64,000 nucleotides of DNA from Dyadobacter psychrotolerans (GTDB lineage: Bacteria; Bacteroidota; Bacteroidia; Cytophagales; Spirosomataceae), in the NCBI RefSeq assembly GCF_004349265.1, contig NZ_SMFL01000009.1:62001-126000 (forward strand), read 5' to 3'. Below the pieces are notes generated by a model. It did no database searches and was not told the origin of the DNA. It saw only the letters and a list, made by a program, of their open reading frames with translations. The translations under genes and the position numbers were made by a program. This document shows, piece by piece, positions 43,893-53,052 of the stretch (the first letter of the stretch is position 1; every line of letters starts with the position of its first letter).

Positions 43893-44423
43893 ATGGATTC
43901 TTCACTGAATGAACGCTTCAAGCTTATTACAACCTTCATTTTTGATATAGACGGGGTTATGACCGACGGCAGTGTAATTGCACTGGAAAGCGGTGAACAG
44001 CCCCGGATTTTTAACGTACGAGATGGTTATGGAATCAACCGTGCGATAAAAATGGGTTACCGCGTTGCTATTTTATCTGCTCAAAATCAGATTGGGGTTC
44101 GCAAGCGTCTTGAATATTTGGGTGTAAAGGACATTTTTATCGGAACATCGCCGGATGGAAAATTACCGATTTTCAAAAAATATTTAGCCGAAACAAATCT
44201 GACAGAAGATGAAATCGTTTTCATGGGTGACGATTTGCCGGATTACGAGGTAATGCGCACGAATGTAATGGGTGCCTGCCCTGCCGATTCCGCAGACGAG
44301 ATTTTGGCACTGGCTGATTATATTTCTCCTAAAAAAGGGGGTTACGGCGCAGTTCGTGACCTTATCGAACAGGTTATGAAGGTACAGGGCAAATGGATGG
44401 CCTGGTTTGAAGAAGCAAAATAA
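43893..44423 (+). CDS. KdsC-type HAD phosphatase (KDO 8-phosphate phosphatase family)
   Basis: 176 residues, cap-less HAD fold. IFDIDGVMTDG (about 17-27) holds the nucleophile and acid Asp residues; VAILSAQ is motif II, KLPIFKKY motif III and GDDLPDYEVM motif IV. KdsC removes phosphate from KDO-8-P in lipopolysaccharide synthesis. Related enzymes act on N-acylneuraminate-9-P or KDN-9-P, so the exact substrate is not certain. kdsA and kdsB are not in the window. It starts at ATG 43893. Confidence 0.88.
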   Translation: MDSSLNERFKLITTFIFDIDGVMTDGSVIALESGEQPRIFNVRDGYGINRAIKMGYRVAILSAQNQIGVRKRLEYLGVKDIFIGTSPDGKLPIFKKYLAETNLTEDEIVFMGDDLPDYEVMRTNVMGACPADSADEILALADYISPKKGGYGAVRDLIEQVMKVQGKWMAWFEEAK

Positions 44424-44446
44424 GGGGAGAAATCTGAAAGAAATAA

Positions 44447-45562
44447 GTGAGACAAAAGCGTTACTTCCCCAACCTGAACGGCAGCCGTTGTATAGCTGCA
44501 TTACTGGTTATTTTTCACCATCTGGAACAAGCCAAACATTCTTTTGGCATACCCAATATTTATGAATTCAATATCATTCAGCATGCCGGAAGGCTTGGCG
44601 TAGGTTTGTTTTTTGTTTTAAGTGGCTTTTTAATTACTTACTTGCTACTGGAAGAAAGAGGGCGCTTCGGAGATGTGGATGCTAAGAAATTTTATCTGCG
44701 AAGGGTCTTTCGGATTTGGCCAATCTATTTTCTGGTCATCGGCTTGTCCTTTCTTGTTTTTCCACATATCGATTTATTTTATTTTCCCGGAACAAACGCA
44801 AAACTGGAAAACCATGTCGTTGAACGACTCGCTCTGTTGATTTTGGTATTCCCGAATTTTGCTTTTGTGTTATATGATTTACCCTACTGGTGCGCACAAA
44901 CCTGGTCCATTGGTGTGGAAGAACAATTTTACTACCTATGGCCCTGGCTCATAAAATATCCGAAAAGAAGAATTGCCATAACACTGCTGTTTCTTGGCAT
45001 TACGGCACTGTTTTTATTCCTCGGGCTGTACTTTTTAGATGAAACGAAAGAAATGACAGAAACGGCCGTTACCACTTTTTTGGGCCAGTTCAGGATACAA
45101 ACTATGGCGTTGGGTGGCTTTTGTGCGTGGTTGGTTTACCATGATAAGGTGAAAATCCTGAATGTTATTTTTCGTAAAGATGTTCAGATTATCACCTATT
45201 TTCTGCTGACTGTTTTATTTCTTTCGGGCTTTCACTTTACCGGATTTCTTGAAGTTTATGCTGTTTTCTTTGGCATATTCGTGTTGAATGTATCCAGTAA
45301 TCCAAATTCATTAATAAGCCTGGAAAATCCTGTAATGAACCATCTTGGCAAAATTTCTTACGGACTTTATCTTTACCATGTGTTCATTATCGTATTTTTA
45401 ATTAATTGTCTTAAAACATACTTTCCCGAATTAACCGGAAGCACTTATCAGATACTGCTTTATTTATCTTCCTTAGCTGTTTCCGTTTTACTGGCATCAC
45501 TATCATTTTCTTATTTCGAAAAGCCTTTGTTAGCATTCAAAGACAAACACTTTGGCCGGTAA
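44447..45562 (+). CDS. Acyltransferase family 3 membrane protein (OafA-like)
   Basis: 371 residues, about ten membrane helices. It transfers acyl, often acetyl, groups to surface sugars. FPNLNGSRCIAALLVIFHHL (7-26) has the catalytic His-containing opening, GVGLFFVLSGFLITYLLL (about 50-67) and WSIGVEEQFYYLWPW (about 151-165) are conserved. It starts at GTG 44447; no ATG fits. It lies 23 bp after the KdsC-type gene, on the same strand, so a shared role in cell-surface glycan modification is plausible. Confidence 0.88.
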   Translation: MRQKRYFPNLNGSRCIAALLVIFHHLEQAKHSFGIPNIYEFNIIQHAGRLGVGLFFVLSGFLITYLLLEERGRFGDVDAKKFYLRRVFRIWPIYFLVIGLSFLVFPHIDLFYFPGTNAKLENHVVERLALLILVFPNFAFVLYDLPYWCAQTWSIGVEEQFYYLWPWLIKYPKRRIAITLLFLGITALFLFLGLYFLDETKEMTETAVTTFLGQFRIQTMALGGFCAWLVYHDKVKILNVIFRKDVQIITYFLLTVLFLSGFHFTGFLEVYAVFFGIFVLNVSSNPNSLISLENPVMNHLGKISYGLYLYHVFIIVFLINCLKTYFPELTGSTYQILLYLSSLAVSVLLASLSFSYFEKPLLAFKDKHFGR

Positions 45563-45617
45563 ATAATTCAGGGTTTAAAATATGTCTTAAGTCGCCATGA
45601 TTACAAATTCAGGCATT

Positions 45618-46475
45618 TCAACGAACTTCAACAAGCTCGGTCATGGTGTAAAATTTCAGGTTCTGCTGTTCCGCTTCTTTTAATATCGTTTCCAAAAACG
45701 ACACATTAAAACCATATTCACCATTCACAGGCTTTGCATAGAGTGGTTTATGACCGAACAACATAAGTGCTGTGTTCGTCTTTTTAGCTTTCACGATAGC
45801 ATCTTTAATTTCGTCATCCGTTATTTCCGAATCCTGGTCAATCAGCAAGGCATCCACTGTTCTTGTCTGGTCGAACGGGTAATATATCCAGCTCATAATC
45901 CTGGGCAGCGTGGTGTATAAGGGTATACCATACAAAACCCTTCGTGAAATTGCCACATCCCTTAAAATCTTAAACCCTTTTGCCAACAGCACCGAATCCA
46001 CCCGTTCATTGTGATTTCCGCCGGGATGTGCATAAGAAGATGGAAAGAAACCAGCATCTGCCATGTATTTCAAACCAGGGGTCAACTCTGTTTTGATGTA
46101 TTCAGCGGCGCCAGCCTTAATCAGCTCTGTTGATTTTGAATGAACCGTCCCATGAAAACCAATCTCATGACCATCCTTTTGCAGCTGCTTTAACTTTTCT
46201 ATCTCATCAATTTTCAGGCTGTCTCCGCAGGTGATAAAAAATGTAACTTTTGCATTGTATTTCTGAAACAGCGGCCGTAGTGCATACCATTCGTTGATAA
46301 AATGATCATCGAAAGAAATGGCAATTCCGCTCTTTGAAGTATCCTGAGAACCTTTGCTGCAGCCCGTAACAAACAGTCCGACTCCTATAATCAGGTAAAG
46401 AAATTGGAATTCATATTGTTTCAAAGTGCCCGCACTTTTTCTTTTGTGAATATATCTATTGGCTGAAAGTTTCAA
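45618..46475 (-). CDS. Polysaccharide deacetylase family lipoprotein
   Basis: 285 residues from TTG 46475, which has the AT-rich upstream context usual here; TTG 46424 would give a shorter, neater lipoprotein signal (KQYEFQFLYLIIGVGLFVTGC). Either way a lipidated Cys precedes the enzyme domain. NodB motifs are present but altered: SFDDHF (motif 1), HGTVHS (motif 2, two metal His) and YAHPGG (motif 3). It would remove acetyl groups from a cell-wall or surface polysaccharide in the periplasm. Confidence 0.82.
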   Translation of the reverse strand: MKLSANRYIHKRKSAGTLKQYEFQFLYLIIGVGLFVTGCSKGSQDTSKSGIAISFDDHFINEWYALRPLFQKYNAKVTFFITCGDSLKIDEIEKLKQLQKDGHEIGFHGTVHSKSTELIKAGAAEYIKTELTPGLKYMADAGFFPSSYAHPGGNHNERVDSVLLAKGFKILRDVAISRRVLYGIPLYTTLPRIMSWIYYPFDQTRTVDALLIDQDSEITDDEIKDAIVKAKKTNTALMLFGHKPLYAKPVNGEYGFNVSFLETILKEAEQQNLKFYTMTELVEVR

Positions 46476-46520
46476 TTCTTAAAATATCAAATGTTATTTT
46501 CGCTAAATTAATCACAGCTA

Positions 46521-47747
46521 ATGAAAATCCTTCATACCGCCGACTGGCATATCGGAAAAAAGCTCGACCAGTATTCCCGGATGGAAGAACAGCGGCTTGT
46601 ACTGGCTGAGATCTGTGAAATTGCCGAACGCGAAAATGTCGATGCAGTGATTGTTGCGGGAGATCTTTTCGATAATTTCAATCCTTCGTCTGAGGCCACC
46701 GAATTACTTTACAGCACCTTACACCGGTTATCTGCCAATGGAAGCAGAGCTGTCGTCGCAATCGCCGGCAATCATGATTCCCCGGAGCGGATTCAGGTTC
46801 CGGACGCATTGGCAAGAGTCTGCGGGATTATTTTCGTAGGTTTTCCAAACACAGAGATACGGAAATTCTGTACGCAGGGGAAAGTTGAAATTCTGCATTC
46901 GGACAAAGGTTTTATAGAACTTAGCCTTCCCAGTTGTGATTTTCCGCTTCGGATTATCCACACACCGTATGCCAATGAACAGCGTCTTAAAACTTTTTTA
47001 GGTGCCGAGGATTCAGAAAATGCTTTGCGGGAACATTTGCAAAAACACTGGCAGGATTTAGCTGATTTGTATCTGGATGACCGGGGATTCAATTTGCTCG
47101 TGACGCATCTTTATGTCATGAAAAAGGGCGACCCGTCACCGGAAGAAGAACCTGACGAGGAGCGGCCAATACTTCACATCGGTGGTGCCCAGGCTATTTA
47201 CACTGAAAACTTTCCAAAGCAGGTTCATTATGTGGCACTTGGGCACTTGCACCGCTACCACAGTGTTGACAAAAATCCACCTGTGGTTTATTCCAGCAGT
47301 CCGCTTGCATACAGTTTTTCTGAGGCGAACCAGACCAAACAGGTTGTATTGCTCGAAGCAGAACCGGGCAGACTGGTAAGCTACACACCAATAGAACTGA
47401 AGCAGGGAAAAAAGTTAAGACGTAAAAAATTTGAAAGCATTGACGAAGCTATTTCATGGCTTCATGAACATGCGGATGACTTAATAGAACTAACCATTGT
47501 TTCCGACAATTATCTGGAAGCTACAGACAAAAAACGGCTTACAGAAGCGCATTCCGGCATCATTCAGATCATTCCACAGATCAGGCGGATTAATGAGACA
47601 GAGCAAACCGCTGAAATCGATCTGACACTGAGTATGGAAAAGTTGTTTGGAGAATATTTCAAAAGTAAAAATAAAGGCCAGGAACCTTCGGAAGGATTGA
47701 TGGAGGTTTTCAGGGAGGTTTTGGGAAGTGCGGAGGAAAGTGGTTAA
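46521..47747 (+). CDS. sbcD: Exonuclease SbcCD, nuclease subunit SbcD
   Basis: 408 residues, Mre11 family. ILHTADWHIGKKLDQYSRME (3-22), VAGDLFDNFNPS (about 46-57), AGNHDSPERI (about 84-93), and later VTHLYVMK and ALGHLHRYH supply the metal ligands of the phosphoesterase. It cleaves hairpins and blocked DNA ends together with the SbcC ATPase. sbcC, often directly downstream, is absent here; a terminator and an unrelated gene follow. It starts at ATG 46521. Confidence 0.94.
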   Translation: MKILHTADWHIGKKLDQYSRMEEQRLVLAEICEIAERENVDAVIVAGDLFDNFNPSSEATELLYSTLHRLSANGSRAVVAIAGNHDSPERIQVPDALARVCGIIFVGFPNTEIRKFCTQGKVEILHSDKGFIELSLPSCDFPLRIIHTPYANEQRLKTFLGAEDSENALREHLQKHWQDLADLYLDDRGFNLLVTHLYVMKKGDPSPEEEPDEERPILHIGGAQAIYTENFPKQVHYVALGHLHRYHSVDKNPPVVYSSSPLAYSFSEANQTKQVVLLEAEPGRLVSYTPIELKQGKKLRRKKFESIDEAISWLHEHADDLIELTIVSDNYLEATDKKRLTEAHSGIIQIIPQIRRINETEQTAEIDLTLSMEKLFGEYFKSKNKGQEPSEGLMEVFREVLGSAEESG

Positions 47748-47772
47748 TTCCTGTTTACTGCTCAGTCGGGCA

Positions 47773-47810
47773 TAAAAAAAGCAGATATATTATCATATAC
47801 CTGCCTTTTA
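47773..47810. terminator. Terminator between sbcD and the DksA-like gene
   Basis: A-run, then stem GCAGATATA (47781-47789) / TATACCTGC (47796-47804) with one mismatch, then TTTT. It serves the convergent pair in both directions. Confidence 0.6.
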
Positions 47811-47822
47811 CTCTATATTCTC

Positions 47823-48206
47823 TTAACTAGCTCTCTTCAGCTTCGCTTCAATCGTCTGCTGTGTGTGAGGTACAATGCGAAGACGTTCCTTTGGGATAAG
47901 TTTACCTGTATCGATGCAAACTCCGTAGGTTCCGTTTTTGATGCGTACCAGAGCATTTTCCAGCTGGATCGAGTATTTCTGCAGACGTGCTGCAAGCTGG
48001 CTGAGGTTTTCGCGTTCACTTGCGTCTGCTCCATCTTCTATGGATTTGGCAGTACTGGCTGTGTTGTCGGTACCACTATCGTTCTTTTTACTAAGGCCTC
48101 CTTTAATATAATTCAACTCATTCATCGTCGCTTCCAGTTTGCCGCGAATGAGTTCTTCAAATTCCTTTAATTCTTCTGATGAATATCTGGTTTTCTCTTC
48201 TTGCAT
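47823..48206 (-). CDS. TraR/DksA family protein with degenerate zinc finger
   Basis: 127 residues. An N-terminal coiled coil (about 8-45 and 65-93) with acidic residues at the tip matches DksA-like RNA polymerase secondary-channel factors. The C-terminal ribbon keeps the frame YGVCIDTGKLIPKERL, but of four zinc Cys only C97 remains; the others are Thr, His and Gln-type residues (VPHTQQTIEAK). Members of this shape are common in Bacteroidota, so the fold is probably held without zinc. It starts at ATG 48206. Confidence 0.85.
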   Translation of the reverse strand: MQEEKTRYSSEELKEFEELIRGKLEATMNELNYIKGGLSKKNDSGTDNTASTAKSIEDGADASERENLSQLAARLQKYSIQLENALVRIKNGTYGVCIDTGKLIPKERLRIVPHTQQTIEAKLKRAS

Positions 48207-48256
48207 AATCCTAATTGATTTGAATGAATCTGTAATTAAGGAGCGTTTTCAAAACA

Positions 48257-48264
48257 CAAAAGTA
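48257..48264 (-). promoter_or_regulatory. Candidate -7 box of the DksA-like gene
   Basis: TACTTTTG on the minus strand fits TAnnTTTG and stands 50 bp before the ATG. No -33 TTG at good spacing was found. Confidence 0.35.
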
Positions 48265-48351
48265 GTGGTATTCTCTCTATTTCGGAACTATAACTTAAAT
48301 CAAAAGCAAAATTCGTACCACTCTAAACTGTTAACAGCTTGGAAATTGCCT

Positions 48352-48390
48352 AAAAAAACAAAGCCATGACCTTGAAGGAAATGGCTTTGT
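48352..48390 (-). terminator. Terminator of pdhB
   Basis: Perfect 10-bp stem ACAAAGCCAT (48358-48367) / ATGGCTTTGT (48381-48390), 13-nt loop, followed on the minus strand by TTTTTT. It stands 18 bp after the pdhB stop. Confidence 0.8.
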
Positions 48391-48408
48391 CCGGATTTCT
48401 CAGCAAAA

Positions 48409-49389
48409 CTATTTATACATCACCGATTTTACAGCTTCCACTACTCTTTTCACACTTGGAAGAATTTCTTCAATCAGTGTTGGAGCATAAGGAAGCGGCA
48501 CATCGCGGTTGGTTACGCGTATCACGGGTGCGTCCATGAAATCGAATGCGTGACGCTGAATGTGGTAAGTAATTTCTGTTGAAATAGATGCCAGAGGCCA
48601 TGCTTCTTCAACAACCACACAACGGTTTGTTTTCTTAACAGATGCGATAACAGCGGGATAATCGATAGGACGAACAGTTCTTAAATCAACTACTTCCACG
48701 TCGATACCTTCTTTCTCAAGCTGCAAAACGGCTGGCATGACAACGCGGGGGATCATTTTACCAAAAGAAACAATGGTAACATCTTTTCCGGCACGTTTTA
48801 CATCTGCTTTGCCAAGAGGAATCAGGTATTCTTCTTCAGGAACCTGCATTTTATCTCCGTACATCACTTCCGATTCCATGAAAATAACCGGGTTATTATC
48901 ACGGATAGAAGATTTCAAAAGTCCTTTTGCGTCGTATGGATTCGAAGGAACTACCACTTTCAAACCAGGTGTGTTGGCAAACCAGTTTTCAAAGTTCTGT
49001 GAATGCTGTGCACCAAGCTGACCCGCATTACCTGTTGGCCCACGGAAAACGATTGGACAGCCATACTGGCCACCCGACATCGAAAGTATCTTAGCCGCAC
49101 TGTTGATGATCTGGTCAATCGCAACAAGGGAAAAGTTGAAAGTCATGAATTCAACAATCGGGCGAAGGCCGTTTCCTGCTGCACCTACTGCAATACCTGC
49201 AAATCCAAGCTCTGCAATCGGCGTGTCAATCACGCGGTCCGGTCCGAATTCGTCCAGCATCCCCTGACTGGCTTTATAGGCGCCATTGTATTCTGCAACT
49301 TCCTCGCCCATCAGGAAAATACTTTTGTCCAGGCGCATCTCTTCCGACATGGCGTCGCGAATGGCATCTCTAAATGCTAATTCTTTCAT
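48409..49389 (-). CDS. pdhB: Pyruvate dehydrogenase E1 component, beta subunit
   Basis: 326 residues. MGEEVAEYNGAYKASQGMLD (27-46), DTPIAELGFAGIAVGAAG and EFMTFNFSLVAIDQI are the thiamine-diphosphate and interface motifs of the E1 beta chain. With the alpha chain it decarboxylates pyruvate and loads the acetyl group on lipoyl-E2. pdhA and the E2 gene are not adjacent, so the complex is encoded at scattered sites. A branched-chain 2-oxoacid E1 beta is the main alternative. It starts at ATG 49389. Confidence 0.9.
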   Translation of the reverse strand: MKELAFRDAIRDAMSEEMRLDKSIFLMGEEVAEYNGAYKASQGMLDEFGPDRVIDTPIAELGFAGIAVGAAGNGLRPIVEFMTFNFSLVAIDQIINSAAKILSMSGGQYGCPIVFRGPTGNAGQLGAQHSQNFENWFANTPGLKVVVPSNPYDAKGLLKSSIRDNNPVIFMESEVMYGDKMQVPEEEYLIPLGKADVKRAGKDVTIVSFGKMIPRVVMPAVLQLEKEGIDVEVVDLRTVRPIDYPAVIASVKKTNRCVVVEEAWPLASISTEITYHIQRHAFDFMDAPVIRVTNRDVPLPYAPTLIEEILPSVKRVVEAVKSVMYK

Positions 49390-49597
49390 CCGTAATTTTA
49401 TGATTATTTAATTCTAAGACGAAACCTTTCAATATGTCACCATTTCTAGGATAAACTATTTTGAACGGCCACATCAAACTAAGGTTCTGTATACTGGTTT
49501 CAAAAAGATCAGTAAAATTAGAGAATCAAGGTCAATTCTCAAATTCTTTCAAACAACCATTCTGTTAAATCTTGAGGAGATTTAAGGCTTTTACCAA

Positions 49598-50476
49598 TTA
49601 TAACAGCGGAATTACATCAACCTCCACTTTAAGTGCATGTTTTCCGTAACTGAATATAATTCCTTTCAAAGGAGGCACGTCGCTGTAATCCCGCCCCCAG
49701 GCTGTGATAATATGCCGTTCTCCGGGAACAACATTATTGGTCGGATCGAAATCGCACCAGCCATAATCCGGTATAAAAACGGATATCCAGGCATGAGAAG
49801 CATCGGATCCCTGCATTTTTTGCTTACCGGGAGGAGGCAGCGTTTCCAGATAACCGCTTACATAACGAGCCGCAAACCCGAATCCGCGGATGCAGGCGAT
49901 AGCCAAATGTGAAAAATCCTGACAAACTCCCTTTTTTGCAGCCAGAACTTCTTTAATCGGCGTATTGATCGTCGAAAAGTCAGGAACAAAATCAAATTCC
50001 GTAAAAATTTTGGTACATAAGGCCTGCACACAGCTGTAAAGCGGACGATCATCCTTAAAACAGTCTTTGGCAAAATCACAAATTTCCTGATCCCATTTAA
50101 CAAGCGGACTGGGAAGGATATATTCCAGCAACGATATTTTCAGTGCACGCTCCTCTTTAAAACGAAATCTCGCCTCCTCGCAGGTTATGTAAGATTTTGT
50201 TAAAGGATCTCCTGTTGTCTCAGTAAGGCACTCCACAACGCTGGTTGTCAGTACCGTGAGCGTTTTATGCGGAGAATGCAGGGAAAAATAATGCGTTGTA
50301 TTTCCGTAAAAATCAACTCTTTCCACAATTTGTGACGGCTCAGGCGAAACGGTAATCGTAAAATCCTGGCAAAGCTGTTTAGGCAAAGTCCTGGGCGTAA
50401 GACAAACAAGGCTATGGTAGTTATTTACCGGCTCTGCATATTTATACTCCGTTTTGTGGGTCAGTTTATATTTCAT
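49598..50476 (-). CDS. Transglutaminase-like protein (third gene of ATP-grasp/alpha-E set)
   Basis: 292 residues from ATG 50476 (a TTG at 50491 is less likely); it overlaps the preceding gene by 11 bp. An N-terminal beta domain (KYKLTHKTEYKYAEPVNNYH) leads to a papain-like transglutaminase core with a full triad: C185 in GVCQDF, H228 in SHAW, D244 in FDPTNN. Bacterial members are mostly predicted to be peptidases or amide-bond exchangers. It belongs with the ATP-grasp/alpha-E and DUF2126 genes upstream. There is no signal peptide, so it acts in the cytoplasm. Confidence 0.9.
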   Translation of the reverse strand: MKYKLTHKTEYKYAEPVNNYHSLVCLTPRTLPKQLCQDFTITVSPEPSQIVERVDFYGNTTHYFSLHSPHKTLTVLTTSVVECLTETTGDPLTKSYITCEEARFRFKEERALKISLLEYILPSPLVKWDQEICDFAKDCFKDDRPLYSCVQALCTKIFTEFDFVPDFSTINTPIKEVLAAKKGVCQDFSHLAIACIRGFGFAARYVSGYLETLPPPGKQKMQGSDASHAWISVFIPDYGWCDFDPTNNVVPGERHIITAWGRDYSDVPPLKGIIFSYGKHALKVEVDVIPLL

Positions 50477-53021
50477 CCTTATCGTTGTCAACAGGATTAA
50501 AAAAGGAGTGCTGCATCATGGTATGGCTGAAATACATGTTGGTCAGACTAAACGATACTGACGAAATCAATCTGGAAATTTCTGACAAAAGATGAAAAAG
50601 ATCTATCCGTTCCAAATTTTTATCACATTTGCTTAATGCGGAAATACTCGCCAGTTTAACCAGAGTCGATGCTTCTAAAACAGATTTTTGAGCGTCATTT
50701 AACCTTTCCCCGCGTGTTGTGGAGGGCAATTTTCCCAGATTCTTTTTGAGTTCATCGAGCATATACACAATCGAGAACGGCAATCTTTTTTCCAGCAATA
50801 CCATATCAAGCATCGCTTCCACACTTAATTGAGATTTATAGATCTGACGATAATTAACCAGTAAATGGTGGTTGATCAAGGTTGCTTCGATCAATTCATT
50901 TTCAACACTTTCAGCATTTTTTACACCAAAATTTGATTGTATTACACTAACTCTGGATAAAATGCGCTCAATTAGTTTGCCTGTTTCCAGCAGAAGAAAA
51001 CTATTATCCCTTGGCATGCTTTCGGATATTACACCGAGAAACATAAACATGTTGTTGTAAAGTCCGTCCAGCGTTTTTTGAATATTGTTGCTGTTCATCG
51101 ACGACGCATTTTTGATCTCATGATAACCTTTATCAATATGATCGACAATACGCCAGATTTCCAGATCCCACTGGTTCCGTACCGCACTGACAGAATTCAG
51201 GAACGCGCCAATATTTGCAGCAATTGTTCCGGGCCTGTTGTGGTTTGACACCAGATCTATAATTTCGGGATACGGATCCAGAAGCAAATCGTCCTCATCG
51301 ATAAAACCGGGATAGGTTGAAGACAAATGTGTCAGCGATTGAAGCAGGAATTTGATGTGTTCCTGTTTCGCTGAACCACCAAAGTTTCTATCCAGATTCA
51401 GTACGTTGATTGTGATATTCATAAATTTGATCACAGCCATGGTACGCTCACAATAACGCCCTACCCAGAAAAGATTCTCCGCACTGCGGCTAGGGAGGGA
51501 AATATGCCGGTTTACAGAAGCAGGTGCATTCAATACGATTTTCTCCTGCGCCACATCCGTTTTATCGGAAACGATCCAGGTGTCTTTCGACAATCCACCA
51601 TACTGATTTGAAATAACAAACCGGTCTTTAACAGGAGAACTTCGCGTAAGTCCGCCCTGCATCACGTGATAGCCATTTTCATCAGCCACCAGAAAAGCCC
51701 GCAGCGCTGCGTATCGGGGCACAATGTTTCCGTCAATAAGTGACGGAGTCGTAGAAAGGCTGACTTCCTGTTGTGCAATATATTCATGCGGATGAGCGCT
51801 GATCATGGCGATCAGTTCAGCCTTCTTACTTTTTGTAAGCAGCCTTCCATAAATAGACCTGAAACGGGATTTTCGGTTTGCCTTTTTTATGATCAGTTCA
51901 TCGATATGATTTACTACATAATTCAACTCCTTTTTATGTCCGCACCACCAGGTTGCAACAGAAGGCATGATGAGCTTTTCACCAAGAAAATACTGACAGA
52001 TATTTTCCATGAAAGCCAAAAAAGCATGGTTTTCCAGAACGCTGCTGCCGGGAGGATTCAACACCTGTACATTCCCCATACGAATCGCCTGGAGCAAACC
52101 CGGCACACCAAGCCGCGAGTCTTCCCGAAGTTCAAGCGGATCGCACCAGTCGTCGTCGATTCTCCGAATAATGACGTCTACCTTTTGTAAACCATCAATC
52201 GATTTCAACCAGACAAATCCGTTTCGAACCATCAGGTCATCCCCCTGTGCCAAAGTATAACCCAGATAAGAAGCAAGATAAGCATGCTCAAAATAGGCTT
52301 CGTTATTAGGCCCGGGTGTCAGGTAAACAATGTTGGGTGCATCCTTACTTTTATCTGATAACCTTAAAACGGTGTTTTGAAGACTGTTGAAAAAAGGAGA
52401 AAGTTTACTGACATACATCCCATCAGCAAGTTCCGGAATGAGCTTACTCATTACAATACGGTTTTCAAGACAATAACCCGAACCCGAAGGTGCTTGTGTA
52501 CGTCTGTCCAAAATCCACATCTGCCCGTCCGGGCCCCTGGCCATATCTGCGGCATACAACATGAGCTGCCGGCTCGCAGGAAGTTTAATATCGACACAGG
52601 GCCTACAGAAGCCAGTGTTATCAAAAACAAGTTCAGCAGGGATTACAGCATCTTTTACCAGATTACGCGGGCCGTAAATATCCCGGAGGATCAGATCAAG
52701 CAATAAAGCTCTTTGCTGTAAGCCTTTTGCAATCCCGTTCCATTCTTTTTGCTCAATAAGAAACGGAATCGGATCCAGCTGCCAGGGACGGTTCATCCCA
52801 TCCGGACTTTCATAAACATTGTAGGTAACCCCGTTTTCACGAAGCTTACTTATAATTTCCTGGTTCCTGATTTTCAGCTCATCGAGGCCAAGCTTTTCCA
52901 TCGTAGAAAAAAGCGCCCGCCAATGCGGCTTCACGAGACCGTTTACATCCAGAATTTCATCATAAGAATCAATTCCACTTTGATAAGATTGTAAAAGATT
53001 CACGGAAGCCTCAGTAAGCAT
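50466..53021 (-). CDS. Circularly permuted ATP-grasp fused to alpha-E domain
   Basis: 851 residues. Residues 1 to about 490 form a circularly permuted type 2 ATP-grasp (COOH-NH2 ligase) domain: VYESPDGMNRPWQLDPIPFL, LPASRQLMLYAADMARGPDG, LTPGPNNEAYFEHAYLASYL and IIRRIDDDWCDPLELR. Residues from about 506 on are the all-helical alpha-E domain, which begins LPSRSAENLFWVGRYCERT. In many genomes these are separate neighbouring genes; here they are one chain. The predicted activity is ATP-driven amide ligation. Substrate and product are unknown. It lies 31 bp after the DUF2126 gene. Confidence 0.9.
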   Translation of the reverse strand: MLTEASVNLLQSYQSGIDSYDEILDVNGLVKPHWRALFSTMEKLGLDELKIRNQEIISKLRENGVTYNVYESPDGMNRPWQLDPIPFLIEQKEWNGIAKGLQQRALLLDLILRDIYGPRNLVKDAVIPAELVFDNTGFCRPCVDIKLPASRQLMLYAADMARGPDGQMWILDRRTQAPSGSGYCLENRIVMSKLIPELADGMYVSKLSPFFNSLQNTVLRLSDKSKDAPNIVYLTPGPNNEAYFEHAYLASYLGYTLAQGDDLMVRNGFVWLKSIDGLQKVDVIIRRIDDDWCDPLELREDSRLGVPGLLQAIRMGNVQVLNPPGSSVLENHAFLAFMENICQYFLGEKLIMPSVATWWCGHKKELNYVVNHIDELIIKKANRKSRFRSIYGRLLTKSKKAELIAMISAHPHEYIAQQEVSLSTTPSLIDGNIVPRYAALRAFLVADENGYHVMQGGLTRSSPVKDRFVISNQYGGLSKDTWIVSDKTDVAQEKIVLNAPASVNRHISLPSRSAENLFWVGRYCERTMAVIKFMNITINVLNLDRNFGGSAKQEHIKFLLQSLTHLSSTYPGFIDEDDLLLDPYPEIIDLVSNHNRPGTIAANIGAFLNSVSAVRNQWDLEIWRIVDHIDKGYHEIKNASSMNSNNIQKTLDGLYNNMFMFLGVISESMPRDNSFLLLETGKLIERILSRVSVIQSNFGVKNAESVENELIEATLINHHLLVNYRQIYKSQLSVEAMLDMVLLEKRLPFSIVYMLDELKKNLGKLPSTTRGERLNDAQKSVLEASTLVKLASISALSKCDKNLERIDLFHLLSEISRLISSVSFSLTNMYFSHTMMQHSFFNPVDNDKDEI

Positions 53022-53052
53022 AATCTATAAAATGTATTAAACGTCGGGTCAA

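Noticed and set aside
49003..49380. 125-codon plus-strand frame opposite pdhB
   Set aside because: Lies wholly antisense to a strongly supported gene and has a random-looking, Cys-rich sequence.
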